A DNA stretch of 7,926 nt, taken from positions 1 through 7,926 of the forward strand of contig JBIOVQ010000086.1 in assembly GCA_044867805.1 (NCBI GenBank), written 5' to 3'. The DNA comes from SG8-41 sp044867805. GTDB lineage: Bacteria > Pseudomonadota > Gammaproteobacteria > Burkholderiales > SG8-41. Of this stretch, positions 1 to 5,543 are shown piece by piece (position 1 is the first letter of the stretch; every line of letters begins with the position of its first letter). The translations under genes and the position numbers were made by a program. The notes under the pieces are model-generated. The model was not told the origin of the DNA and ran no database searches. It saw only the letters and a list, made by a program, of their open reading frames with translations.

Positions 1-897
1 TTCGGCACCCACTTCTTCAATGCCGCGGGCGGCGGCGACCCGGTGATGTTCCAGCACATCTTCTGGTTCTTCGGCCATCCCGAGGTCTACATCATGATTC
101 TCCCGGGATTCGGCATCGTGTCGCAGGTCGTCCCGACTTTCTCGCGCAAGCCGCTGTTCGGCTATTCCTCGATGGTCTACGCCACGGCGTCGATCGCGAT
201 CCTCTCTTTCATCGTGTGGGCGCACCACATGTTCACCGTCGGGATGCCCGCCGCGGCGCAGCTCTTCTTCATGTACGCGACCATGCTGATCGCGGTGCCG
301 ACCGGCGTGAAGGTGTTCAACTGGATCGCCACCATGTGGAAGGGCTCGCTGACCTTCGAGACGCCGATGCTGTTCGCCTGCGGCTTCATTTTCGTGTTCT
401 CGATGGGCGGCTTCACCGGCCTGGTGCTGGCGATCACGCCGGTCGACATCCAGCTGCAGGACACCTACTACGTGGTGGCGCATTTCCACTACGTGCTGGT
501 GGCGGGCTCGCTGTTCTCGCTCTTCGCCGGCGTCTACTACTGGATGCCGAAGTGGACCGGGCACATGTACAACGAGACGCTCGGCAAGTGGCACTTCTGG
601 CTGTCGATGATCTTCTTCAACGTCACGTTCTTCCCGATGCACTTCACCGGGCTCGCGGGGCTCCCGCGCCGCGTGCCGGACTACAACCTGCAGTTCGCGG
701 ACTTCAACCTGATCTCCTCGATCGGGGCGTTCGGCTTCGGGCTGGCGCAGCTGATCCTGGTCTACGTGGTCGTGCAGTGCGTGAGGGGCGGGGCCAAGGC
801 GACCGACAAGGTGTGGGAAGGCGCGCAGGGGCTGGAGTGGACACTGCCCTCGCCGCCGCCGTACCACACCTTCGAGACCCCGCCGGCCGTGAAGTAA
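1..897 (+). CDS. ctaD: Cytochrome c oxidase subunit I (CtaD/CoxA), C-terminal 298 residues, 5' end outside window
   Basis: Catalytic subunit of aa3-type cytochrome c oxidase, an inner-membrane enzyme that reduces O2 to water and pumps protons. The reading frame is open from base 1 and ends at TAA 895-897. Because the family is about 530 residues long, roughly the first 230 residues lie upstream. Visible hallmarks, in fragment numbering: GHPEVY at 25-30, with the CuB ligand His26, the D-channel Glu28 and Tyr30 that cross-links to His26; the CuB His pair at 75-76 (WAHHMF); K-channel Thr101 and Lys104 (PTGVK); the heme a3 and heme a ligands His161 and His163 (AHFHY); and the heme-propionate Arg pair 223-224 (LPRRVPDY). 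The QDTYY stretch has Gln where the Rhodobacter enzyme has the Mg-site His; I believe this is common in beta- and gammaproteobacteria. All catalytic residues of the fragment are intact. Membership of the family is certain. Confidence 0.98.
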   Translation, partial: FGTHFFNAAGGGDPVMFQHIFWFFGHPEVYIMILPGFGIVSQVVPTFSRKPLFGYSSMVYATASIAILSFIVWAHHMFTVGMPAAAQLFFMYATMLIAVPTGVKVFNWIATMWKGSLTFETPMLFACGFIFVFSMGGFTGLVLAITPVDIQLQDTYYVVAHFHYVLVAGSLFSLFAGVYYWMPKWTGHMYNETLGKWHFWLSMIFFNVTFFPMHFTGLAGLPRRVPDYNLQFADFNLISSIGAFGFGLAQLILVYVVVQCVRGGAKATDKVWEGAQGLEWTLPSPPPYHTFETPPAVK

Positions 898-899
898 GG
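896..899 (+). promoter_or_regulatory. Ribosome binding site (AAGG) that favours the TTG start at 908
   Basis: AAGG overlaps the ctaD stop codon and lies 8 nt before the TTG at 908. The alternative in-frame TTG at 920 has no comparable purine run at a suitable distance. This is why 908 is preferred as the start of the micro-ORF. Confidence 0.45.
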
Positions 900-907
900 C
901 TGCGCGT

Positions 908-1009
908 TTGGATTCCGCGTTGAGCAGCAACGCCAAGACCGCCCTCGTGCTCGCGTCCATCGCGCTCGCGTTCTTCGTCGGGGTCATGATCCGGCACTGG
1001 CAATGGTAA
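908..1009 (+). CDS. Cytochrome oxidase small assembly protein (33-aa single-pass membrane micro-protein, TTG start)
   Basis: A 33-codon frame between ctaD and ctaG. It has a short polar N-terminus (SSNAK), one hydrophobic helix (about residues 11-28, core LVLASIALAFFVGVMI) and the tail RHWQW. No ATG or GTG is available before the helix: the frame is closed by a TGA at 890-892, and TTG 908 or TTG 920 are the only plausible starts. An AAGG supports 908; starting at 920 would give 29 residues. The 3' end overlaps the ctaG start by 7 nt, which suggests translational coupling. Size, position and the pattern 'polar head, LASIAL-FFVG helix' match the small proteins annotated in betaproteobacterial ctaD-ctaG gaps as cytochrome oxidase small assembly proteins. 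That assignment rests on position and pattern, and the molecular role is unknown. Automatic gene callers could easily miss it. Confidence 0.72.
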   Translation: MDSALSSNAKTALVLASIALAFFVGVMIRHWQW

Positions 1010-1542
1010 GCAACGCCCAGGCCAACCAGCAGACGCTGGTCAAGCTCCTCGTCGTCGCCACGGCGATGTTCGGCTTCGGCTTCGCGCTGGTGCCGTTCTA
1101 CCGGGCGCTGTGCGACGCGCTGGGCCTGAACAGCGTGGTAAAGGCCGACGTCGCCGCCAACACCCAGGTGGATACGGGGCGCTCTGTCACGATCGAGTTC
1201 GACACCAACCTGCGGAGCAACCTGCCGTGGACCTTCACGGCGGTGGAGAAGAGCGTGCGCATTCATCCCGGCGCGTTGACGCAGGTGACATTCGAGGTGC
1301 GCAACGGCTCGGACCGGCCGGTCACCGGGCAGGCGATCCCGAGCTTCGGGCCGCAGCTCGCCGGGCGCTATTTCAGGAAGCTCGATTGCTTCTGCTTCAC
1401 CCAGCAGACGCTGGCCCCGGGGGAAGTCAGGCGCATGCCCGTCGTGTTCGTGATCGAGCCGGCGCTGCCGCGGGACGTGAATACGGTGACGCTGTCCTAC
1501 ACCTTCTTCGAGGTGGAGGGCAAGCACGGGAAGGACAGTTGA
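1003..1542 (+). CDS. ctaG: Cytochrome c oxidase assembly protein CtaG (Cox11 family), copper delivery to CuB
   Basis: Membrane-anchored, periplasm-facing copper(I) protein that supplies CuB of subunit I. The 179-residue length is normal for bacterial CtaG/Cox11. One N-terminal membrane helix (about residues 12-32) runs into VPFYRALCDALG, which holds the conserved Cys37. The rest is the beta-rich Cox11 domain, with the copper-binding Cys129-Phe-Cys131-Phe motif followed by TQQTLAPGE. All three cysteines that matter in the family are present. The start is ATG 1003, which lies inside the end of the preceding micro-ORF; no good Shine-Dalgarno is seen, so coupling is likely. The stop TGA shares its last base with the next ATG (TGATG). 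The gene sits between ctaD and ctaE, the usual place in this group. It is unrelated to the Bacillus protein also called CtaG. Confidence 0.97.
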   Translation: MVSNAQANQQTLVKLLVVATAMFGFGFALVPFYRALCDALGLNSVVKADVAANTQVDTGRSVTIEFDTNLRSNLPWTFTAVEKSVRIHPGALTQVTFEVRNGSDRPVTGQAIPSFGPQLAGRYFRKLDCFCFTQQTLAPGEVRRMPVVFVIEPALPRDVNTVTLSYTFFEVEGKHGKDS

Positions 1543-1757
1543 TGCAGATGGCGCTGGAACCGCAATCCCCGCCCAAGGCGACGCCGTTGCAGGTGGCGAA
1601 AGCAGTGCTGTCCGCGTTCGTCGGCATCCGCAAGGGCGCGGCGCACGAGCGGGACGCGGTCACGATCACGCCGGTGCAGGCGATTGTGGCGGGCGTGATC
1701 GGCGCTGCGATCTTCGTATTGAGCCTGGTGATGCTGGTTCGCTACATCACCGGTTGA
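1542..1757 (+). CDS. DUF2970 family small membrane protein
   Basis: 71 residues with an N-terminal polar/proline-rich stretch (1-16), an amphipathic region ending in AFVGIRKGAAHERD (25-38), and one membrane helix at about 45-66 (VQAIVAGVIGAAIFVLSLVMLV) ending in RYITG. The F-x-G-I-R-K motif, the following charged E-R-D and the TP-x-x-x-IVAG entry into the helix are typical of DUF2970, a family of unknown function found next to ctaG and ctaE in betaproteobacteria. ATG 1542 overlaps the ctaG stop by one base and has a strong GGGAAGGA (1528-1535) 6 nt upstream. The second ATG at 1548 would be 12 nt away, so 1542 is preferred. A role in oxidase assembly or stability is inferred from position only. 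Confidence 0.88.
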   Translation: MQMALEPQSPPKATPLQVAKAVLSAFVGIRKGAAHERDAVTITPVQAIVAGVIGAAIFVLSLVMLVRYITG

Positions 1758-1764
1758 GAGGGAG
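1758..1764 (+). promoter_or_regulatory. Strong ribosome binding site of ctaE
   Basis: GAGGGAG ends 9 nt before the ATG at 1774, right after the stop codon of the DUF2970 gene. It is one of the best Shine-Dalgarno matches in the window, fitting high expression of a structural subunit. Most assembly genes here have weak sites or none visible; the DUF2970 gene is an exception. Confidence 0.6.
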
Positions 1765-1773
1765 ATTTACAGA

Positions 1774-2622
1774 ATGTTGAACCCATCGGCACGCTACTTC
1801 ATCCCGGACCCTTCGACCTGGCCGATTACCGGATCCATCGCGCTGCTTTGCATGGCTTCCGGGGCGGCCTCCTGGTTCAACGGCTGGTCGCCCGGCAAGT
1901 TCGTGCTGCTCGCCGGCTTCGCGATCCTCGCCTACATGCTGGTCGGCTGGTTCCACACCGTCTCGCACGAGAGCGAGGGCGGCAAGTACAACAAGCAGGT
2001 GGACGTGTCGTTCCGCTGGGGCATGAGCTGGTTCATCTTCTCCGAGGTGATGTTCTTCGGCGCCTTCTTCGGGGCCCTGTTCTACATGCGGGTGCTGTCG
2101 GTGCCCTGGCTGGGCGACCTCGAGCACAAGCTGATCTGGCCCGATTTCAGCGCCACCTGGCCGGTCACGGGGCCCGGCTTGAAGGACCCGTTCACGCCGA
2201 TGGGCGCGTGGGGCATCCCGGCGATCAACACGCTGCTGTTGCTGTCCTCGGGCGTCACGGTGACCCTCGCGCACTGGGCGCTCATCCGCAACGACCGCAC
2301 CAAGCTCATCGCCTGGATGTTCGCGACCATCGGCCTGGGCCTCACCTTCCTGGGCTGCCAGATCTACGAGTACGGGCACGCCTACAGCGAGCTGAACCTC
2401 AAGCTCACCACCGGCGCCTACGGGGCGACGTTCTTCATGCTGACCGGCTTCCACGGCTTCCACGTGACCATCGGCTGCATCATGCTCACGACGATCCTGT
2501 TCCGCTGCGTCGCCGGGCATTTCAGGCCGGACCACCATTTCGGCTTCGAGGGCGTGGCCTGGTACTGGCACTTCGTCGACGTGGTGTGGGTCGGGCTCTT
2601 CATTTTCGTCTACATGCTATAA
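1774..2622 (+). CDS. ctaE: Cytochrome c oxidase subunit III (CtaE/CoxC)
   Basis: Core membrane subunit that contacts subunit I and helps maintain proton uptake during turnover; it binds no redox metal. The 282 residues show a seven-helix pattern: helices 1 and 2 early (about 20-35 and 43-60), then a loop with HTVSHESEGGKYN. Next comes the signature SEVMFFGAFF with Glu91, the conserved buried carboxylate (the DCCD-reactive Glu of the family). The later helices include WGIPAINTLLLLSSG, the GHAYSELNL loop, FFMLTGFHGFHV, and the C-terminal HFVDVVWVGLFIFVYML. Length and motifs are complete. ATG 1774 is supported by the strong GAGGGAG site. The gene lies 16 nt after the DUF2970 gene and is the last plus-strand gene before a terminator, so it closes the ctaD-ctaE transcription unit. 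Confidence 0.98.
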   Translation: MLNPSARYFIPDPSTWPITGSIALLCMASGAASWFNGWSPGKFVLLAGFAILAYMLVGWFHTVSHESEGGKYNKQVDVSFRWGMSWFIFSEVMFFGAFFGALFYMRVLSVPWLGDLEHKLIWPDFSATWPVTGPGLKDPFTPMGAWGIPAINTLLLLSSGVTVTLAHWALIRNDRTKLIAWMFATIGLGLTFLGCQIYEYGHAYSELNLKLTTGAYGATFFMLTGFHGFHVTIGCIMLTTILFRCVAGHFRPDHHFGFEGVAWYWHFVDVVWVGLFIFVYML

Positions 2623-2702
2623 GCCGAGAACAAGAAACCCCAAGAACAACGCACCACAAGGCGCATCAAGAATAAAGGGACATACCCAGCAGGGAGACGA
2701 GC

Positions 2703-2729
2703 GCCGCGCCACGAGCGCGGCTTTTTTTT
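2703..2729 (+). terminator. Intrinsic terminator after ctaE
   Basis: A perfect 7-bp GC stem, GCCGCGC (2703-2709) with GCGCGGC (2715-2721), around a 5-nt loop is followed directly by eight T (2722-2729). This is a textbook rho-independent terminator on the plus strand, 80 nt after the ctaE stop. The 2623-2702 interval before it contains no gene that I can see. Confidence 0.9.
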
Positions 2730-2737
2730 AGGACCTG

Positions 2738-2782
2738 TATCGAACTGATATATAGGGGAGGATGAGGGGAGTATCCCCTCAT
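2738..2782. repeat. Hairpin repeat family A, copy 1
   Basis: A 45-bp unit that begins with TATCGAACTGAT (2738-2749), has a variable centre, and ends with a perfect 9-bp inverted repeat, ATGAGGGGA, 3-nt GTA loop, TCCCCTCAT (2762-2782). It is nearly identical to copy 2 at 2792-2834. There is no T-run beside it, so it does not look like a simple terminator. It resembles REP-type intergenic palindromes; I do not recognise a named family. Confidence 0.85.
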
Positions 2783-2791
2783 AGCTGACTT

Positions 2792-2834
2792 TATCGAACT
2801 GATGTAGTGGAGCATGAGGGGAGTATCCCCTCAT
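2792..2834. repeat. Hairpin repeat family A, copy 2
   Basis: A 43-bp unit in the same orientation as copy 1 and offset by 52-54 bp. The TATCGAACTGAT head (2792-2803) and the whole 21-bp palindrome (2814-2834) are identical to copy 1; differences are confined to the middle (GTAGTGGAGC against ATATAGGGGAGG) and a 2-bp indel. Its edge lies 12 bp from the 3' end of the minus-strand DUF2909 gene, so the hairpin would be in the 3' UTR of that transcript. Confidence 0.85.
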
Positions 2835-2846
2835 GGCGCTCCCAGG

Positions 2847-3044
2847 CTACCGCAACTTGTCCGTGATTACGCCGGTATAGATGCCCAGCATCAGCAGCGC
2901 GAACAGTATCACTGAAAGCGTGACGCGGACGGTGAGCGCCTTCACCGTGCGGGTGCCCTGTCCGCGGTCGCGGACGAGGAAGTAGAGCGCGGAAAAGAGG
3001 CTGCCGACGATGAAGACGAGAAACAGGACGACGATGATCTTCAT
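2847..3044 (-). CDS. DUF2909 family twin-transmembrane protein
   Basis: A 65-residue protein with two membrane helices (about 3-24 and 41-60) joined by a short basic loop (VRDRGQGTRTVKALTVR). By the positive-inside rule this loop should face the cytoplasm. The opening MKIIVVLFL, the LFSALYFLVRD turn and the VKALTVRVTLSVILF stretch match the DUF2909 family, whose function is unknown. The frame could extend upstream to 3107, but that adds 21 non-hydrophobic residues absent from the family and would run into the SURF1 start, so the ATG at 3044 is chosen; its Shine-Dalgarno is weak. It is transcribed against the oxidase operon, divergent from SURF1 across a 52-bp gap in which I cannot pick a convincing promoter. 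As I recall, the same gene is found in this antisense slot in many betaproteobacteria, which suggests an oxidase-linked role, but that is inference. Confidence 0.87.
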   Translation of the reverse strand: MKIIVVLFLVFIVGSLFSALYFLVRDRGQGTRTVKALTVRVTLSVILFALLMLGIYTGVITDKLR

Positions 3045-3096
3045 TGTGGCAGCCGCAGGCGATCGAGTGTAGCTCACGCATCCAACGCTTGCCACT

Positions 3097-3819
3097 GTGC
3101 CATTCAACTACCACTTCCAGCCTCGCCTCGTCACCACCCTCGCCGCCGGCGCGGGCCTGGCGCTGGCACTCGCCGCGGCGCAGTGGCAGCTCAACCGCGC
3201 ACACGAGAAGGAAGGACTGGCGGCCAGGCTCGAATCGCTCGCGCGCGCGCCGGCGGTTTCTCTCACCGCGGCCGAGGCAAAGGCGGAAGACCTGGAATGG
3301 CGGCGCGTGACCGTGAGAGGGCGCTTTGCGCCGTCCTACGCCGTCTTCATCGACAACCGGATCCGGCGCGGCGTCGCCGGCTACCACGTCGTGATGCCGC
3401 TCGAGATAGGAAGTACCAGGAGCGGCAGCGGTCGCTACGTGCTGGTGAACCGCGGCTGGATCGCAGGTTCGCCCGATCGCGCCCGGTTGCCCGAGGTGAC
3501 CACGCCCGAGGCCACCGTGCAGATCACTGGCCTCGCGGTATTGCCGAGCCGGCGCTTCCTGGAGCTGTCCGCGAACGTGGCGCAGGGCAAGGTGTGGCAG
3601 AACCTGACCGTGGAACGCTATCGCGAGGCGTTCCCGATCCCGCTGCAGCCTGTAGTCATATTGCAGGAAAGTGCGCTCGCCGACGGCCTCGCGCGCGAGT
3701 GGGACCCCCCGGACCTCGGCATCAACAAGCACTACGGCTACGCATTCCAGTGGCTCGCGCTGGCGGCCACGGTGCTCGTGTTCTATCTGGTGACGCATGT
3801 CAGACGCCGCCCCCGCTAG
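3097..3819 (+). CDS. SURF1 family cytochrome c oxidase assembly protein (GTG start)
   Basis: 240 residues with the SURF1 architecture of two membrane helices flanking a periplasmic domain. The first helix is about 11-29, followed by AQWQLNRAHEK (28-38), the family's 'WQL-R---K' signature. Conserved stretches follow: LEWRRVTVRGRF (66-77), YVLVNRGWI (114-122), and the C-terminal NKHYGYAFQW (210-219) entering the second helix (217-233), with a basic RRRPR tail. SURF1 proteins bind heme a and assist maturation of subunit I. GTG 3097 is the only usable start: an in-frame TAG at 3070 closes the frame and no other ATG, GTG or TTG intervenes. No Shine-Dalgarno is obvious, so expression is probably low. 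The last 23 nt overlap the next gene. Family membership is clear; whether the role is heme chaperone or scaffold is not decided by sequence. Confidence 0.95.
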   Translation: MPFNYHFQPRLVTTLAAGAGLALALAAAQWQLNRAHEKEGLAARLESLARAPAVSLTAAEAKAEDLEWRRVTVRGRFAPSYAVFIDNRIRRGVAGYHVVMPLEIGSTRSGSGRYVLVNRGWIAGSPDRARLPEVTTPEATVQITGLAVLPSRRFLELSANVAQGKVWQNLTVERYREAFPIPLQPVVILQESALADGLAREWDPPDLGINKHYGYAFQWLALAATVLVFYLVTHVRRRPR

Positions 3820-4372
3820 GCGCAGCCGCGCGATCCTTTGGCTGATCGTCGCACTGGCGGCGGCGCCGGTCGCAGCCTCTTACCTCCTGTACTATTTCTG
3901 GCCGCCCGAGCGCACCGTGAACTACGGTGAGCTGATCGAGCCGCGGCCGCTGCCCGATATCCCGCTCGCGCTCGCCGACGGGTCGCCGTTCCGGCTGTCG
4001 CAGCTGAAGGGCAAGTGGGTGCTGGTGACAGTGGATTCGGGGCGGTGCGATGCGGCGTGCGACCGGAAGCTGCTTTATATGCGGCAATTGCGCCTGACCC
4101 AGGGCAAGGAAATGGAGCGCGTGGAACGGGCGTGGCTCATCCCGGACGGCGCCTCGCCGCGCGCCGGCGCAATCGAGCAGTATGCGGGCACCCGGGTGGT
4201 GCGCGTGGGCGCCGGCCTGGTGAAGCTGTTTCCGGCCCCGGGCAAGGCGTCCGACCATATCTATGTGGTGGATCCGCTGGGCAACCTGATGATGCGCTTT
4301 CCGCGCGATCCCGATCCGCGCGGGATGATCAAGGACCTGCAGCGACTGCTCCGGGCCTCGCGGATCGGCTAG
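3797..4372 (+). CDS. Membrane-anchored SCO/thioredoxin-like protein of the oxidase cluster
   Basis: 191 residues: a basic N-terminus (RRSR, 8-11), one membrane helix (about 13-34), then a periplasmic thioredoxin-fold domain. In this domain LADGSPFRLSQLKGKWVLVTVDSG (59-82) reads like the start of SCO/peroxiredoxin folds, and Cys84-x3-Cys88 (RCDAAC) sits where SCO proteins carry CPxxC. A His at 154 precedes VVDPLG, but it is 5 residues before the Asp, against 8 in the canonical SCO downstream (6587-7177). The Pro after the first Cys is also missing. The copper site may therefore be altered, or the protein may act as a thiol reductase for CuA or for SCO; neither is proven. It overlaps the SURF1 gene by 23 nt, pointing to co-translation. 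Relatives in betaproteobacterial cox clusters are annotated vaguely (SCO family or 'cytochrome oxidase transmembrane protein'). Confidence 0.85.
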   Translation: MSDAAPARRSRAILWLIVALAAAPVAASYLLYYFWPPERTVNYGELIEPRPLPDIPLALADGSPFRLSQLKGKWVLVTVDSGRCDAACDRKLLYMRQLRLTQGKEMERVERAWLIPDGASPRAGAIEQYAGTRVVRVGAGLVKLFPAPGKASDHIYVVDPLGNLMMRFPRDPDPRGMIKDLQRLLRASRIG

Positions 4373-4400
4373 AGCGTGTCCAAGCAACGTCAAAACACTT

Positions 4401-4498
4401 GACGCAAAGGCGCAAAGCCGCAAAGGAAACAGAATATGGGGCAGCTCTTGAGTTTGATTCCACTCCTAGATTTCTTTGCGCCTTCGCGTCTTTGCGGC
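4401..4498. repeat. Inverted repeat family B (GCAAAG-rich palindromic element)
   Basis: Left arm 4401-4429 contains three 8-bp units of the type CGCAAAGG/CGCAAAGC. Right arm 4471-4498 (TTTCTTTGCGCC...TTTGCGGC) is its imperfect reverse complement, with 24 of 28 aligned positions agreeing plus one 1-nt gap. A 41-nt loop separates them. Elements of this 'GCAAAG-GCGCAAAG' type are, from memory, widespread between genes of environmental proteobacteria and often turn up as spurious basic peptides. It fills most of the 187-bp gap between the SCO-like gene and ctaA. Nothing suggests that it codes for protein. Confidence 0.85.
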
Positions 4499-4506
4499 GA
4501 GATTTT

Positions 4507-4530
4507 CGGCGTTCATCGGCGTTCATCGGC
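4507..4530. repeat. Short 10-bp tandem repeat (CGGCGTTCAT) next to family B
   Basis: CGGCGTTCAT occurs twice head to tail (4507-4516 and 4517-4526) and is followed by a further CGGC (4527-4530). It starts 8 bp after the right arm of the family B palindrome and probably belongs to the same composite element. It lies 29 bp before the ctaA ATG, so it would be in the ctaA 5' leader. Confidence 0.75.
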
Positions 4531-4559
4531 GGTTCCATTGGGGTTTTCTAGATAGGCCT

Positions 4560-5543
4560 ATGTATCGCCCGCTCGTCCTCTCCGGTGTAGTCCTCACTTT
4601 CCTGGTGATCGTGGCGGGGGCGTACGTGCGCCTCGAGGACGCAGGGCTGGGCTGTCCGGACTGGCCCGGCTGCTACGGGCAGCTGCTCGGCGTGCCCGAC
4701 GAAGTGCACGAAGTCGCCCGCGCGGAGCAGGCGTATCCCGGCAGCCCGGTCGACCCGGCCAGGGCGTGGACGGAGATGTTCCATCGCTATCTGGCAGGCG
4801 CGCTGGGCCTGCTCATATTCGCGATCGCGGTCATTGCCTGGCGCAGGGGGAATGAAATCGGCCGCCTGCCCGGACTCGCCACCGTGCTCGTGGCCGTGGT
4901 CGCGTTCCAGGCGACGCTCGGCATGTGGACGGTGACGTTGCTGCTCAAGCCCGCCATCGTCACGCTGCATCTGCTGGGCGGCATGACGACGCTGGCGCTG
5001 ATGACCTGGCTCACGCTGCGGGAGATCGATCCGCCCGCGGCGCCTGCCACCGCCGCGCGCGCGCTCAGGCCGTGGGCGGCGCTGGGTTTGGCGGTGCTGG
5101 CCGCCCAGATTGCGCTCGGGGGCTGGGTCAGCGCCAACTACGCGGCGCTCGCCTGCCCCGATTTTCCCGCCTGCCACGGGCGCTGGCTGCCGGAGATGGA
5201 TTTCGCGCACGCGTTCCACGTCCTGCGCGAGCTCGGAGTCACGGCGGCCGGCGCGCCGCTCTCGCACGACGCGCTGGTCGCCATCCACTGGACGCACCGT
5301 CTCGGCGCCGTGGTCACCGTTCTCTACCTGGGAGCGCTCGCGGTGAGGGGGCTGCGCGTGCCCGCGCTGGCCCTTTACAGCGGACTGTTGCTCGCGCTGC
5401 TGCTCGCGCAGGCCGCGCTCGGCATCGCCAACGTTCTCGCGCGCCTGCCGCTGGGGATCGCGGTGGCGCACAACGGCGGCGCGGCGCTTTTGCTGGCCGC
5501 GCTGGTGATGCTAAACTTCGCCGTCTTCCGAAAGGCCGAATAG
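4560..5543 (+). CDS. ctaA: Heme A synthase (CtaA/COX15)
   Basis: Inner-membrane enzyme that oxidises the C8 methyl group of heme O to the formyl group of heme A, the cofactor of the aa3 oxidase. 327 residues with eight predicted helices arranged as two four-helix halves. Cys pairs lie in equivalent loops of each half (Cys32/Cys38 in GCPDWPGC; Cys199/Cys205 in ACPDFPAC). The catalytic/heme residues are Glu72 and His75 (EMFHR), His137 (TLHLLGG), His246 (HWTHRLG) and His304 (VAHNGG). All four expected heme His are present. ATG 4560 begins the normal N-terminus right before helix 1. An extension to 4476 is open but would translate the family B repeat, so it is rejected. The Shine-Dalgarno (GATAGG, 4551-4556) is weak and close to the ATG. 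The stop TAG (5541-5543) ends at the first base of the next repeat. Confidence 0.96.
   Translation: MYRPLVLSGVVLTFLVIVAGAYVRLEDAGLGCPDWPGCYGQLLGVPDEVHEVARAEQAYPGSPVDPARAWTEMFHRYLAGALGLLIFAIAVIAWRRGNEIGRLPGLATVLVAVVAFQATLGMWTVTLLLKPAIVTLHLLGGMTTLALMTWLTLREIDPPAAPATAARALRPWAALGLAVLAAQIALGGWVSANYAALACPDFPACHGRWLPEMDFAHAFHVLRELGVTAAGAPLSHDALVAIHWTHRLGAVVTVLYLGALAVRGLRVPALALYSGLLLALLLAQAALGIANVLARLPLGIAVAHNGGAALLLAALVMLNFAVFRKAE

Noticed and set aside
1747..2571. Minus-strand open frame (274 codons) opposite ctaE
   Set aside because: A shadow of ctaE codon bias with His/Glu/Arg-rich filler and no recognisable family.
2623..2702. Possible decayed repeat or small gene between ctaE and its terminator (CACCACAAGGCGCATCAAGA region)
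   Set aside because: It loosely recalls CACAAGG-type dispersed repeats, but no second arm or second copy is present in the window, and no frame with a start, ribosome site and sensible composition is seen.
2762..2834. Family A hairpins as intrinsic terminators for the DUF2909 transcript
   Set aside because: The stems are good, but neither strand has a T-run directly after them. Rho-independent termination is not supported, although 3'-end protection remains possible.
3045..3107. N-terminal extension of the DUF2909 protein to 3107
   Set aside because: It adds 21 polar residues not expected in the family and overlaps the SURF1 start. The MKIIVV start at 3044 matches the family.
2791..3798. 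Long minus-strand open frame (335 codons) across SURF1
   Set aside because: It is the GC-rich shadow of SURF1 and overlaps the DUF2909 gene. Its composition is Arg/Gly/His-rich with no domain or membrane pattern, and it ends inside the family A repeat.
4476..4559. N-terminal extension of CtaA from the ATG at 4476
   Set aside because: The 28 extra residues are a translation of the family B repeat and the CGGCGTTCAT tandem. CtaA proteins start directly before helix 1, which fits ATG 4560.
4548..5471. Minus-strand open frame (307 codons) opposite ctaA
   Set aside because: Arg/Glu/Gln-rich low-complexity translation typical of a high-GC antisense shadow; ctaA on the plus strand is unequivocal.
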